A DNA stretch of 64,000 nucleotides. Origin: DAIMZI01 sp036734025. GTDB taxonomy: Bacteria > Pseudomonadota > Alphaproteobacteria > Rhizobiales > Rhodomicrobiaceae. Made by a program: the position numbers and the translations under genes. A model generated the notes under the pieces. The model made no database searches, had not been told where the DNA came from, and saw only the letters and a program-made list of their open reading frames with translations. Where the stretch lies: contig DAIMZI010000013.1 in the NCBI GenBank assembly GCA_036734025.1, positions 1-64,000 on the forward strand, in the 5' to 3' direction. Below are positions 50,214 through 60,000 of this stretch, one piece after another; positions within the stretch are counted from its first letter, which is position 1; each line of letters begins with the position of its first letter.

Positions 50214-50765
50214 TCACGCCGCCTCCAACTGCTGCTTGCGAGCCTGCAATACGCCCACGAGACCAGCCGCGGGAGCATTGATGGTGCGCACAAGCTTCTC
50301 GCCCGGCGCATTCAGCACGCGGACGAGATTGGATGCGGGCGCGTTGAGCACGCCGACAAGCTTGGCCCGGAGTTCGTCGATCGACGGCATCTCGGCGAGC
50401 GCCTTGATGCCGGCTTCGTCCACGGCGCCTTTTCCAACGATGCCGCCAATGATGATGAACTTGTCATGCTCCTTGGCGAACTGGATGGCGACCTTGGCCG
50501 GCGCGACCGGGTCCTGCGCATAGGCAATGCCGGTCGGATCGGTGAACATATCCGCTGCCGAACTCCTGTCGGTGTTCTCCAGCGCGATCTTGGCGAGGCG
50601 GTTTTTCACGACCTTGAACCGCGCCCCGGCCGCATTCATGCGCTGCCGGAGAACGGTCATCTGGGCCACTGTGAGTCCGGTGTAGCGTGCAACGACGACC
50701 GAGCCGGACTCGGCGAAGACATGGCCAAGCTCACTGACCATCTCGACTTTTTCGGCTCTTTCCAC
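50214..50765 (-). CDS. rplJ: 50S ribosomal protein L10
   Basis: 183 residues. It anchors L7/L12 dimers to 23S rRNA. The start is GTG at 50765, giving VERAEKVEMVSELG, which is where homologues begin. GGAGAG lies just upstream. The frame runs on to 50858 but that part is leader RNA. The C-terminal helix binding L12 ends GVLQARKQQLEAA. It contains a repeat of the pattern VGVLNAPASNLVRVLNAPG (three copies of the NAP motif). Confidence 0.96.
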   Translation of the reverse strand: MERAEKVEMVSELGHVFAESGSVVVARYTGLTVAQMTVLRQRMNAAGARFKVVKNRLAKIALENTDRSSAADMFTDPTGIAYAQDPVAPAKVAIQFAKEHDKFIIIGGIVGKGAVDEAGIKALAEMPSIDELRAKLVGVLNAPASNLVRVLNAPGEKLVRTINAPAAGLVGVLQARKQQLEAA

Positions 50766-51223
50766 CGCTTCTCTCCAAGTCGATGGCGGCGCGGGGCGCA
50801 CCCGCATTTCCGCCAACTGCGATTTGCCGCAGACCATATGGCCCATGCGACAGCTCAAGTGCCTGTCCCAAGGGCCGCGGCCGATCCACCCGAAGATGCC
50901 TGGTTAAAGGCGTCAGGCGTTTCGATCACGTCACCCGGTCATCGCCAGAGCAAAGCTCCGTTGAGGAACCGGGAGCAACCCCCGTCTATTGCGGGCGGAT
51001 ATTAAGCCGGCAAGCCGGCACCCACAGTCTTGGACAGGTAATCGCCGGACCGTTTCCGGCTCGGCGATGCCGGAGCGCTTTTGGCGTCCGGCCGTTCCTG
51101 AGGGCTCTCGCCCTTTCGGAAACTCGTCATCTGGTCACGTCTTTACGCAAGACATCCCAGTCCATTATGCCAACCCGTCATGCCGCCCGGCGCGCTTGAT
51201 CAGCCGCGCCAGGCGAGGCAGGT
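50766..51223 (-). promoter_or_regulatory. rplJ promoter and probable L10 leader
   Basis: These 458 bases separate rplA from rplJ. L10 together with L12 represses its own translation by binding a kink-turn in the leader in many bacteria. On the minus strand a hairpin with arms GCCTG and CAGGC (around 50905-50925) and an internal AACC/ GACGCC part is a reasonable candidate for that site. I cannot confirm the fold. Confidence 0.45.
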
Positions 51224-51922
51224 TCACGGGTTCAGAACACTTGCCGTCTCGATCTCGATCCCCGGCCCCATAGTCGAGGACAGCGAAAGCTTCTTCAGAT
51301 AGGTGCCCTTCGCACCCGCCGGCCTGGCCTTCATGACCGCGTCGGTGAAGGCGCGGATATTCTGCTCCAGCGCATCTTCGGTGAAGCTCGCCTTGCCGAT
51401 GCCGGCGTGAACCAGACCCGCCTTTTCGGCGCGAAACTCAACCGCTCCGCCCTTCGATGCCTTGACCGCCTGTGCGATATCGGCCGTCACGGTGCCGACC
51501 TTGGGGTTCGGCATCATGCCGCGCGGACCGAGGATCTTGCCGAGCCGGCCAACCAGCGGCATCATGTCGGGCGTGGCGATACATTTGTCGAAATTGATGT
51601 TGCCCTTCTGAACCTCTTCAACCAGATCCTCAGCGCCAACGACATCGGCGCCGGCCTTGCGGGCTTCATCATGGCGCTCGGGCTTGGCGAACACGGCAAC
51701 GCGAACCGTGCGGCCCGTTCCGTTCGGCAGCACGCAGACGCCGCGCACGGTCTGATCGGCATGGCGGGTGTCGACACCAAGATTCATGGCGATCTCGATC
51801 GTCTCATCGAATTTTGCGCCCGCACCGCCCTTGACCAGCTTGACGGCTTCGGCAAGCGGATAGACCTTGGCGCTGTCGATGGTCTCGCGCAGGGCTTTCA
51901 ATCTTTTTCCCGATTTGGTCAT
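51224..51922 (-). CDS. rplA: 50S ribosomal protein L1
   Basis: 232 residues. Typical segments are KVYPLAEAVKLVKGGAGAKF, EIAMNLGVDTRHADQTVRG, and the rRNA-binding GPRGMMPNPKVGTVT. AGGAG precedes the ATG at 51922. It lies five bases after rplK, so translation of the two is linked. In enterobacteria L1 represses this pair by binding the leader of rplK. Confidence 0.98.
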   Translation of the reverse strand: MTKSGKRLKALRETIDSAKVYPLAEAVKLVKGGAGAKFDETIEIAMNLGVDTRHADQTVRGVCVLPNGTGRTVRVAVFAKPERHDEARKAGADVVGAEDLVEEVQKGNINFDKCIATPDMMPLVGRLGKILGPRGMMPNPKVGTVTADIAQAVKASKGGAVEFRAEKAGLVHAGIGKASFTEDALEQNIRAFTDAVMKARPAGAKGTYLKKLSLSSTMGPGIEIETASVLNP

Positions 51923-51927
51923 TTCGC

Positions 51928-52356
51928 CTACTCCTGCACACTGATGCCCATGGACCGCGCGGAACCGACCACGGTGCGCATCGCCTGCTCAACATCCTCG
52001 GTATTAAGATCCTTGAGCTTGGCCTCGGCGATCTCGCGGACCTGGGCCATGGTCACGGATCCGGCGCTGCTGCGTCCTGGCTCCTTGCTGCCCGATTTCA
52101 GGCCCGCTGCCTTTTTGAGGTAATGCGACACAGGCGGCGTCTTCATCACGAACGTGAACGACTTGTCCTGATAGATCGTGATGACGACCGGCGTCGGCGA
52201 GCCTGGCTCCAGTTCGCCTGAAGCGGCATTGAACCCCTTGCAGAACTCCATGATATTCAGGCCACGCTGACCGAGCGCCGGACCGATGGGCGGCGACGGG
52301 GTGGCCTGACCGGCAGGCACCTGCAATTTCAGATATCCAGTAATCTTCTTGGCCAT
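51928..52356 (-). CDS. rplK: 50S ribosomal protein L11
   Basis: 142 residues. It has LKLQVPAGQATPSPPIGPAL (start of the N-terminal domain), GLNIMEFCKGFNAAS and TEDVEQAMRTVVGSARSMGI. It binds the GTPase centre of 23S rRNA. AGGGGA precedes the ATG at 52356. It follows nusG by a 216-base gap, so a promoter there is probable. Confidence 0.98.
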   Translation of the reverse strand: MAKKITGYLKLQVPAGQATPSPPIGPALGQRGLNIMEFCKGFNAASGELEPGSPTPVVITIYQDKSFTFVMKTPPVSHYLKKAAGLKSGSKEPGRSSAGSVTMAQVREIAEAKLKDLNTEDVEQAMRTVVGSARSMGISVQE

Positions 52357-52572
52357 GACGTCCCCTGCTGCTTTCGCGCTGCCGCATGGCGGCGGAGCTA
52401 AGCGGGTTAGCGGTAAACGGGCGGCTAGCCCTCCCGCACTGAAACCCGCACGGCGTTATTGCCGAACGGGGCATCCACCCAGATTTCCCCCTTGCCCAGA
52501 GCCCTTCACCAGCCCGACCGACGTTGGCGCCGCCGGCACGCTGCCGGACCCCGCAGCACGCAACATGCGATT

Positions 52573-53103
52573 TCAGAGCTTCTCGACCTGGGCGTATTCC
52601 AGCTCGACCGGTGTCGCCCGGCCGAAAATCGACACGGCCACCTTGAGCCGCGAGCGTTCCTCGTCCACCTCTTCGACAAATCCGTTGAACGACGCAAACG
52701 GGCCATCGGCCACCCGCACCTGTTCGCCGATCTCAAAGGTTATGGTCGGCTTGGGCCGCTCCACACCTTCCTTCACCTGCTGGAGAATGCGCTGGGCCTC
52801 GGCCTCGGAAATGGCTATCGGCTTGTTCTCCGCGCCAAGGAACCCCGTCACCTTCGCCGTATTCTTGATCAGGTGATAGGCCTCGTCCGTCATCTCCATC
52901 TTCACCAGCACATAGCCGGGGAAAAACTTGCGCTCGGTCTGCACCTTGCGGCCGCGGCGCACTTCAACGACTTCTTCCATCGGCACCAGCACATCTTCGA
53001 GCAGATGATCAAGCCCCTTGGATGTCACCTGTTCCCTGATCGACTCCGCCACCTTCTTTTCGAAGTTGGCGTAGGTATGAATGATGTACCACTGCTTGGA
53101 CAT
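52573..53103 (-). CDS. nusG: Transcription elongation/termination factor NusG
   Basis: 176 residues. The NGN domain begins WYIIHTYANFEKKVAESIRE, and the KOW domain has IGEQVRVADGPFASFNGFVE. It binds RNA polymerase and links it to the ribosome or Rho. The ATG at 53103 matches homologues. The frame is open to 53145, where a weaker site exists. It lies 51 bases after secE. Confidence 0.96.
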   Translation of the reverse strand: MSKQWYIIHTYANFEKKVAESIREQVTSKGLDHLLEDVLVPMEEVVEVRRGRKVQTERKFFPGYVLVKMEMTDEAYHLIKNTAKVTGFLGAENKPIAISEAEAQRILQQVKEGVERPKPTITFEIGEQVRVADGPFASFNGFVEEVDEERSRLKVAVSIFGRATPVELEYAQVEKL

Positions 53104-53154
53104 GGCGCGGCGCGGATTTGCCTCCCGCTCTTTGGTGATTATCATGCCGCCTGC

Positions 53155-53352
53155 TCAGCGCCCCAGGCCGAGCACCAGGGCGACAGCCCACCCAAGGACC
53201 TGATCCGCAAGAAAGAAGAATATGCAAGCGATAACCACCATTATCAATACCATGATGGTGGTCACTATCGTTTCCTTGCGGGTCGGCCAGGTGACCTTGG
53301 CCGTTTCTGCGCGCACCTGCTGAATGAATTCGAAGGGGTTCGTCTTTGCCAT
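53155..53352 (-). CDS. secE: Preprotein translocase subunit SecE
   Basis: 65 residues, the short alphaproteobacterial form with one helix. It has PFEFIQQVRAETAKVTWPTR, then the membrane segment IMVLIMVVIACIFFFLA. It stabilises SecY in the SecYEG channel. The ATG at 53352 matches homologues, though the site before it is weak. It follows tRNA-Trp, the usual order. Confidence 0.95.
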   Translation of the reverse strand: MAKTNPFEFIQQVRAETAKVTWPTRKETIVTTIMVLIMVVIACIFFFLADQVLGWAVALVLGLGR

Positions 53353-53515
53353 ACCGCACCAAATTTCCAAGTCGTCGTACGAGCGCTCATGCGCATCGCA
53401 GGCAGGCCCCCATCGCAGGAGATATCTGTCCCGGCGGCCAGGCCACGCGCCTGACGCCGCAGACAAGAGCACGAGTATGAGCTAGCCCGTGGTGGCTTGG
53501 CCCGGTCTCCATATC

Positions 53516-53592
53516 TGGCAGGAGTGGAGGGACTCGAACCCCCAACCCCCGGTTTTGGAGACCGGTGCTCTAGCCAATTGAGCTACACTCCT
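53516..53592 (-). tRNA. tRNA-Trp(CCA)
   Basis: Read on the minus strand: acceptor AGGAGTG, anticodon loop CTCCAAA with anticodon CCA, T-arm GGGGG TTCGAGT CCCTC, then CACTCCT, G and an encoded CCA. It lies upstream of secE in the order usual for proteobacteria. Confidence 0.95.
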
Positions 53593-53865
53593 AATTCGCG
53601 AAATCCCGCGCAGCGCCGATGACCGCATGAGGTCGGACGCCTGAGACGGAGAGCCTGACGAATGAAGCTTGCATATAACAAAAAAACGCAGGCCTGCTCA
53701 TCCCTGCGGCGTTTCTCAGAACTGACGACCTTGTCCAAGAATACCATGCCTGTGGGAACGTGCAGTCCACGTCATAGATTGCTACCGGAAGGAAACGAGT
53801 ATCACAGGAAAATATCCGTGACTACAAGAAATTTGTTGATTTTGTCGATTTTTTCTGGGTCCACG

Positions 53866-53939
53866 TGGAGCGGGTGATGGGAATCGAACCCACGTCTTGA
53901 GCTTGGAAGGCTCCTGCTCTACCATTGAGCTACACCCGC
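53866..53939 (-). tRNA. tRNA-Gly(UCC)
   Basis: Read on the minus strand: acceptor GCGGGTG, anticodon loop CTTCCAA giving TCC, T-arm GTGGG TTCGATT CCCAT, then CACCCGC, T and an encoded CCA. 74 bases. It lies 28 bases downstream of tRNA-Tyr. The 273 bases between it and tRNA-Trp hold nothing recognisable. Confidence 0.95.
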
Positions 53940-53967
53940 CGGAGCGACGTCTCGCCATCTTCCGGTC

Positions 53968-54052
53968 TGGTGGAGGGGGTTGGATTCGAACCAACGTAGG
54001 CATAGCCAACGGGTTTACAGCCCGTCCCCTTTAGCCACTCGGGCACCCCTCC
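53968..54052 (-). tRNA. tRNA-Tyr(GUA)
   Basis: Read on the minus strand: acceptor GGAGGGG, anticodon loop CTGTAAA giving GTA, a long variable arm as expected for bacterial tRNA-Tyr, T-arm TTGG TTCGAAT CCAA, then CCCCTCC, A and an encoded CCA. 85 bases. First of the three-tRNA group. Confidence 0.95.
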
Positions 54053-54192
54053 TTGAATACCACCGAAGGATTGGAAATAGCGTGTGCGCGCCCTTCACGC
54101 AAGCGCCGCGAGGTGGACGGTGTGCGCAGGCAATCCTTGCGTGTTATGAAAAGTCGGCACCACGATGTCAACCGCCAGCAAAGAACCAATCC

Positions 54193-55011
54193 ATGAAAAG
54201 ACGCCGTGCGAGCGCGGAAAGGTCCGCAAGATCAGGTCTGAAAGATGCCTCTCGCCAGACGGCGCGCGCGGACAGGCGTGGCGCCGACACAGGCTTGCGC
54301 ATCTACGGCATCCACGCGGCAGAAGCTGCGCTCGAAAACCCGCGCCGCATCATCCATGCGGTCTGGACCACGGCAAATGCGGCTCAGCGCCTGGAGCTTG
54401 CGCTCGCCGCTCGCGGACTCACGCCGCAAATCGTCGGCGTCAAGGATCTCGACCAGATGCTTGGTGGCGGCGCCGTGCATCAGGGCGTGCTCGTCACGAC
54501 CGCCCCGCTCGGGAGGGTCGATATCGCCGATTTGCCGGATGACCGGCCCATGCTCGTGCTCGATCAGATCACCGATCCGCACAATGTCGGTGCGATCCTG
54601 CGCAGCGCGGCCGCATTTGCCGCTGCGGGCCTGGTCATGACCGAGCGCAACAGCCCGCCGCTGGAAGGCGCGCTCGCCAAGTCGGCTTCCGGAGGGCTGG
54701 AGCATGTGCCGGTGGCGCTGGTGACAAATCTGGCGGCTGCCTTGAGCGAACTGGCCGATCGTGGTGTGATATGTATCGGTCTCGACTCGGATGCCGACGC
54801 GGCCTTTGAGGATGAACTGGCGCATGATCGAATGGCGCTCGTTCTGGGCGCAGAGGATCGCGGCCTGCGCCGGCTGACCCGCGAACGATGCGCCAGGATC
54901 TGTTCGCTCGGCGCGCCCGGCGCCATCCGCAGCCTCAATGTGTCGAATGCCGCGGCGATTGCGCTGCATTGTGACTGGCAACGCCGCAAGACCGCCGCGC
55001 CGGCAGCCTGA
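54193..55011 (+). CDS. rlmB: 23S rRNA 2'-O-methyltransferase RlmB (SpoU/TrmH family)
   Basis: 272 residues. An N-terminal substrate-binding part begins IYGIHAAEAALENPRR. The SPOUT domain has the three motifs in order: DQITDPHNVGAILRSAAAF, LVLGAEDRGLRRLTRE and SLNVSNAAAIAL, forming the trefoil knot that binds S-adenosylmethionine. RlmB methylates G2251 in E. coli. Related TrmH enzymes act on tRNA, but the N-terminal domain favours RlmB. The ATG at 54193 has AAGAA upstream, a weak site. It is divergent from the tRNA group. Confidence 0.9.
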   Translation: MKRRRASAERSARSGLKDASRQTARADRRGADTGLRIYGIHAAEAALENPRRIIHAVWTTANAAQRLELALAARGLTPQIVGVKDLDQMLGGGAVHQGVLVTTAPLGRVDIADLPDDRPMLVLDQITDPHNVGAILRSAAAFAAAGLVMTERNSPPLEGALAKSASGGLEHVPVALVTNLAAALSELADRGVICIGLDSDADAAFEDELAHDRMALVLGAEDRGLRRLTRERCARICSLGAPGAIRSLNVSNAAAIALHCDWQRRKTAAPAA

Positions 55012-55124
55012 GTTGTGCCCGGAAATTAAAGTTGCCGCACCGGCGCGCAAGACGCCGATGGGGCACAACTCATGGGCACCGGCGCGTCATGGGCACCGGC
55101 GCGCGATGCACTAAAAGGCTTGCC

Positions 55125-55373
55125 TCAATACTTGCTGCTGTGGCGATAATATTTGCAGACCCGTTGCCCCCGCAGCTTGTGGGCGGTCTTTTGAATGATG
55201 TTGAACGGCCAGACATGCAGCTCACATTTACGGCCGACCACATAATCGACAATCAGATAGGCGCCGACGCTGGCGGCGACCACACCACCATCAGCCTTGG
55301 CACGATCGACGGGCGCAAAGGCAACCAGCAATCCGAGCGTCAGGGCGGCGGCAAGCGACATCGTAGTTTTCAT
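55125..55373 (-). CDS. Small secreted protein, unknown
   Basis: 82 residues. A signal peptide of about 27 residues is cleaved after AKA. The mature part is about 55 residues with a hydrophobic middle (VAASVGAYLIVDYVVG) and a basic, two-cysteine tail (RKCELHVWP, QRVCKYYRHSSKY). GAGGGAG precedes the ATG at 55373, so the start is well supported. Family not recognised. Confidence 0.7.
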   Translation of the reverse strand: MKTTMSLAAALTLGLLVAFAPVDRAKADGGVVAASVGAYLIVDYVVGRKCELHVWPFNIIQKTAHKLRGQRVCKYYRHSSKY

Positions 55374-55532
55374 GTTGAGCTCCCTCGCGGTACATTCCTG
55401 AATATCGCCGGCATGTCAAAACACCAGCTTTCCAGACAATAGCGCAAAAGGATCAGTGTTCCCTTGCCGAAATAGGGCAAAGGTAAACCAAGTGTTTGCT
55501 GTGACTAAACTGTCGCGCTGCGGCCAGTGCGC

Positions 55533-56153
55533 CTACATCCATCCATCGAGCATCGGCCAGATGGAAATGCCGGAGGTGTCGGAGGGCATGCCGAAAAGGC
55601 TCAGCGGCGTCACTGCGACGAACGCAAATCCGAACCATACGGGCATATTTCGGGCCGGGACGCTTGCCATCCACGGCGCGGCGATCCGCGTTGCATGTGC
55701 CGGGCGCGGCGTTGTGAGCGCACGAAATCCGTCCCACCACGCAGTGGGAATGAGGTCAAACGGCGCCACGGCCCGCGAACCGTGCATGCCATGGCCGGCG
55801 TTGAACGCCAGCGGCCACGACATCAGCGAGGGAAGCTGGTGGGTGCGCGGCATCATCCAGCCGAACATGGAATGCATCATCCGGCCATAAGCCAGCGTGT
55901 TCGACAGCCGCGTGAAGAATTCATGCGCCCGACTGCTTACCCTGGTGATGGAGGTCGTGATGTGCAGCAGCACCGAGCGCGTGCAGTTCACTATGAAACC
56001 GGGCAGCGAGCGCGAGAGCACGTCATGCATGACGTTGCCGGCAAAGGGCGCGGGCAGCGCCGACGCTCCGAGATGCCCGGCAAATCCCGAGGCAATGCCG
56101 CCGCCAGATGCAACAATCGGCAATTGAGCCGTAACGCCTTGATGTGCCGTCAT
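55533..56153 (-). CDS. Uncharacterised protein
   Basis: About 206 residues. The N-terminal third is Gly/Ala-rich (IVASGGGIASGFAGHLGAS). The middle and end contain many Trp, Met and His residues (RMMHSMFGWMMP, WPLAFNAGHGMHG). No domain is recognised, and it has no signal peptide. AGGAG precedes the ATG at 56153 at normal distance, and an upstream start at 56174 is less likely. It could be granule-associated or surface protein, but this is not shown. Confidence 0.55.
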   Translation of the reverse strand: MTAHQGVTAQLPIVASGGGIASGFAGHLGASALPAPFAGNVMHDVLSRSLPGFIVNCTRSVLLHITTSITRVSSRAHEFFTRLSNTLAYGRMMHSMFGWMMPRTHQLPSLMSWPLAFNAGHGMHGSRAVAPFDLIPTAWWDGFRALTTPRPAHATRIAAPWMASVPARNMPVWFGFAFVAVTPLSLFGMPSDTSGISIWPMLDGWM

Positions 56154-56287
56154 GGACACGCTCCTCGAAATCAAGCCATCTTCAGCAAGGTTTCATCTTA
56201 TCTTCCCTGTGGATAATATCACAGAAATTGTGCGATGCAAAAAATTTTGCACCGCACAATTTTCACGATTCTGACGTCGGTGCGCCG

Positions 56288-56695
56288 TCAGCAGCCTGCA
56301 GGCCAGGCCCCGCGCGGACGCGGCGGCGCTACAGTTACAATATGCTGGTGCTCATGTGTCCAACGCCTCTTGCCGGGATGAAAGCGGTTGACGTTGCGGT
56401 ATGAGCGGATGAGCACGCGCCGGCGCGCCCACACGACGCGCCCTGAGCGCAGCTTCACCTTGACCCGCTTCCAGCCATAAAGGCCGGGCTCGCGATCCAG
56501 CACGTATACGCCCGGACGCTTGACGGTGTGGCGGCGCACCGTGCGCTCGATCACGCGGGCATGGGCGGGCAAATCGCAATTGGCGCCGCCGCGATCGAAA
56601 AAATCTCCGAAAGCCGCTGCGGGGGACGGCGGGAAAGTCATCGCCACGAGCGACGCCACGGCTGCGGCGATCGCCGATAGGAGGATTGAACGCAT
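56288..56695 (-). CDS. Small secreted basic protein, unknown
   Basis: 135 residues. A signal peptide of about 28 residues is cleaved after AAA. The mature part is rich in Arg (RVIERTVRRHTVKRPGVYVL, RSGRVVWARRRVLIRSYRN) with two cysteines. GAGAG precedes the ATG at 56695. Similar small basic periplasmic proteins are common in Rhizobiales without a known role. It lies on the strand opposite to glutamate dehydrogenase, 318 bases away. Confidence 0.65.
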   Translation of the reverse strand: MRSILLSAIAAAVASLVAMTFPPSPAAAFGDFFDRGGANCDLPAHARVIERTVRRHTVKRPGVYVLDREPGLYGWKRVKVKLRSGRVVWARRRVLIRSYRNVNRFHPGKRRWTHEHQHIVTVAPPRPRGAWPAGC

Positions 56696-57013
56696 TAAAT
56701 TCTCTCACGGTCTTTTTACTCAACTGACGAGTATCATCTTATCGACATGGCAGACGCAGCGCAAAGCTGCCCCGGTTGTATCGTAAACCATCAGCCGGCT
56801 CATGCTGCGACCAGTCGGCCCCGCAAATGCCTGCATGACAGGGCGGGCAGCCCCGGTGTGAGCGCAACGCGCGCTGTTGCCAATTTGCAGCGGCACGGTC
56901 ATTTTTTTGCCGGCAATTGACTTGCCATCTCGGCATGCCCGCGTCAGGGTCAAACGCAAACCCCAGCCGGAAGCCGGATCGACGAGCCGACAGCCGTTCA
57001 AACGAGGCGCCAA
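56696..57013. other. 318-base intergenic region upstream of glutamate dehydrogenase
   Basis: It must hold promoters for both flanking genes. On the minus strand a frame ends at TGA 56720-56722 and is open back to 57013, with an internal ATG giving about 60 codons (opening MTVPLQIGNSARCAHTGAAR). Its only full-length start would be a TTG touching the dehydrogenase start. Codon composition is not unreasonable, but support is too weak to call a gene. Confidence 0.35.
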
Positions 57014-60000
57014 ATGTCAGACTCACGCCCGCACTCATCATCCGAAACCGTCGGGCTCATCGTCGAGCAGATTTCGGCACCAGAAGCCCGCCGCCATCTG
57101 ATCCTGCAATTCGCCGGTCAGCTTTTTGGCGATATCGAGGAACTGGAGCTGGCGAGCCATGCACCGGAAGTGATGGCCGATCTGGCCCGCGAGGCCTATG
57201 CCACATTCGACACGCGCTCTCCGGGGATGGCGAATGTGCGCGTGCGCGACGCCTCCACCGATAAATGGAACGCCACTATCATCGAGATCGCCAATGACGA
57301 CATGCCGTTCCTCCTCGATTCGGTGCTGAGCGAACTGGTGGACCGTGGCATGACGCCAAACATCACGGCGCATCCGATCATCCGCACGGCGCGCGATGCG
57401 GCAGGCCGGCTTGTCGCACTTGGAGACGCGCCCGCGCCATCGGACGCGATCGTGCAGACCGAAAGCTTCATCCTCATCGAGACCGACGAGATGGTCAGCG
57501 ATGCCATGCGTGACGATCTCCAACGCGCGCTGGAGGGTGTGATGCGCCAGGTGCGCATCGTCGTCGACGACTGGAGCGCCATGCTGGAGAGGCTTGGCCG
57601 TGCCATCGCGAGCTATCGCAGTGCAACTGTGCCCGTGTCGCGCGATGCGCTCGAAGAAGCCATCCGGTTCCTCGAATGGATCGAAAATCGCAACTTCATC
57701 TTCCTTGGCATGCGCAATTACACATTCGACGGCACGCTGTCGCCGCCGGAATTGCGCCCCGATCCGGCCTCCGGGCTGGGAGTCCTGCGCGACCCGCAGC
57801 AACACGTGCTGCGCCAGCCCGGCGACAACACCCAGCTCAGTCCGGAAATCGTCGACCTGTTCCTGACGTCCGATCCGCTGATCGTCACCAAGGCAAATCT
57901 GCGCTCGAACATTCATCGCCGGGTGCAGATGGATGTCATCAGCGTCAAGCTCTACGATGACGGCGACCAGCCGAGCGGCGAAATCCGCATCGTCGGGCTG
58001 TTCACATCCTCTGCCTATACGAGATCGGCTGAAGATATCCCGCTGCTGCGGCGCAAGGTAAGCGAGGTGCTCGGCCGGTCCGGATTTCGTGAAAACAGCC
58101 ATTCCTGGCGGGCGCTGCGCAATGTGCTCGAAACCTATCCGCGCGATGAACTGTTCCAGATGGACGTCGATCTGCTCGAGCATTTCGCCACCGGCATCTT
58201 TTATCTGGATTCGCGCCCGCGCACGCGCGTCTTCGTTCGCCGCGACCAGTTCGAGCGTTTCGTGTCCGTGCTCGTCTATGTCTCGCGCGACCGCTACAAC
58301 ACGACAGTGCGCGAACGTATCTGCGAATATCTTGAAGGCGAGTTCGGCGGGACGATGGCCGCGTTGACGCCGTTCTTTACCAGCGGGCCAATGGTCCGCT
58401 TGCATGTCGTCATCTGGCGCGACGAGACAGCCCCGATCCTTAAGGCCTCCGACAATCTGGACAGCGGGCTTGAACGCATCGTCAGAACCTGGCGCGAGGA
58501 TGTGCGCGACCGTCTGCGCGAGGTTCACGGCCGGCAGGCCAACCCGCTCATTGCCAAATATTTTGACGCCTTTTCAGCCGGTTATGAGGAATACAACACG
58601 CCCGAGCGGGCGCTGCATGATATCGCCAAGCTCGAAACGCTCACCCCGCAAACGCCGGTGGCCGTCGATTTCTGCCGCGATGAAAGTTGCTCAGCATCAC
58701 AGATCCGGGTCAGCCTGTACCGCATCGGCGAGCCGATCCCGCTGAGCCGCCGCGTGCCGATGTTCGAGAACATGGGCTTTGCCGCCATCTCGGAACGAAC
58801 CTTCCCGATCACCCTGACAGGCAGCCAGGGTCTGATGACCGCCTATTTGCACGACATCACTCTTGAGACGCGCAACGGCACACTTGATGACGTGACACCG
58901 CACAAGGACCGGCTGGAAGAGTGTTTCCTGCGCGTCTGGAACGAAGATGCCGGCAACGACAGCTATAATGGGCTGGTGCTGGCTGCGGGCTTGACCTGGC
59001 GCGAGACCGCGATCTTCAGGGCCTACGGCTCCTATCTGCGCCAGACCGGCGCGCCTTTCGGCCAGGCCTATCTGGCCGCGACCCTGCGTCGCCACAACGG
59101 TATCACCAGATGCCTCGCCATGCTGTTCGCCAACCTGTTCGATCCGGCCAGACCTGAAGATGTTGCCACGCGGGACGCGCTAGCCGGCGATCAGATAGCC
59201 GAGATCGAGAGCCGGCTCAGCGACGTTGCGAGCCTCGATGAAGACCGCATCCTGCGCCGTTTCGTGACGCTCATCAGGGCCACCAAGCGCACCAATTTCT
59301 ATCAATCCGCAGCACGCTCCGGCCATCCCTTGCTGATCGCCTTCAAGCTGGCCAGCCGCGAGATCGACGGGCTGCCTGCGCCGCGACCATTCGCCGAGAT
59401 CTTCATCCATTCCCCGCGTGTCGAAGGCGTGCACCTGCGCGGCGGCACCATTGCGCGAGGCGGCATCCGCTGGTCCGACCGCCCACAGGATTTCCGTTTC
59501 GAGGTGCTGGGGCTCGCCAAGGCCCAGCAGGTCAAGAACGCCGTCATCATTCCTCAAGGCGCCAAAGGCGGCTTTTACCCCGTACGCCTCAAGCCGAACG
59601 CCAGCCGCGAAGACCGCATGGACGAGGCTATCGCCTGCTACAAGCTGTTCATATCGGGCTTGCTCGCCGTCACCGACAATCTGCGTGACGAGCGCATCAT
59701 TCCGCCCAAGGATCTGGTGCGCCATGATGGCGATGACGCCTATCTGGTCGTCGCCGCCGACAAGGGCACGGCGACCTTTTCAGACATCGCCAACGGTATA
59801 TCCCAGGACCATGAATTCTGGCTGGACGATGCCTTCGCGTCTGGCGGATCGGCAGGCTATGATCACAAGAAGATGGGCATCACCGCGCGCGGCGCCTGGG
59901 AGGCCGTCAAACGCCATTTCCGCGAGATCAACCACGACATTCAGACCCAGCCTTTCAGCGTGATCGGCGTCGGCGACATGTCGGGCGATGTTTTCGGCAA

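Noticed and set aside
56739..57041. 100-codon minus-strand frame overlapping the start of glutamate dehydrogenase
   Set aside because: It overlaps a well-supported gene start, and its composition looks non-coding.
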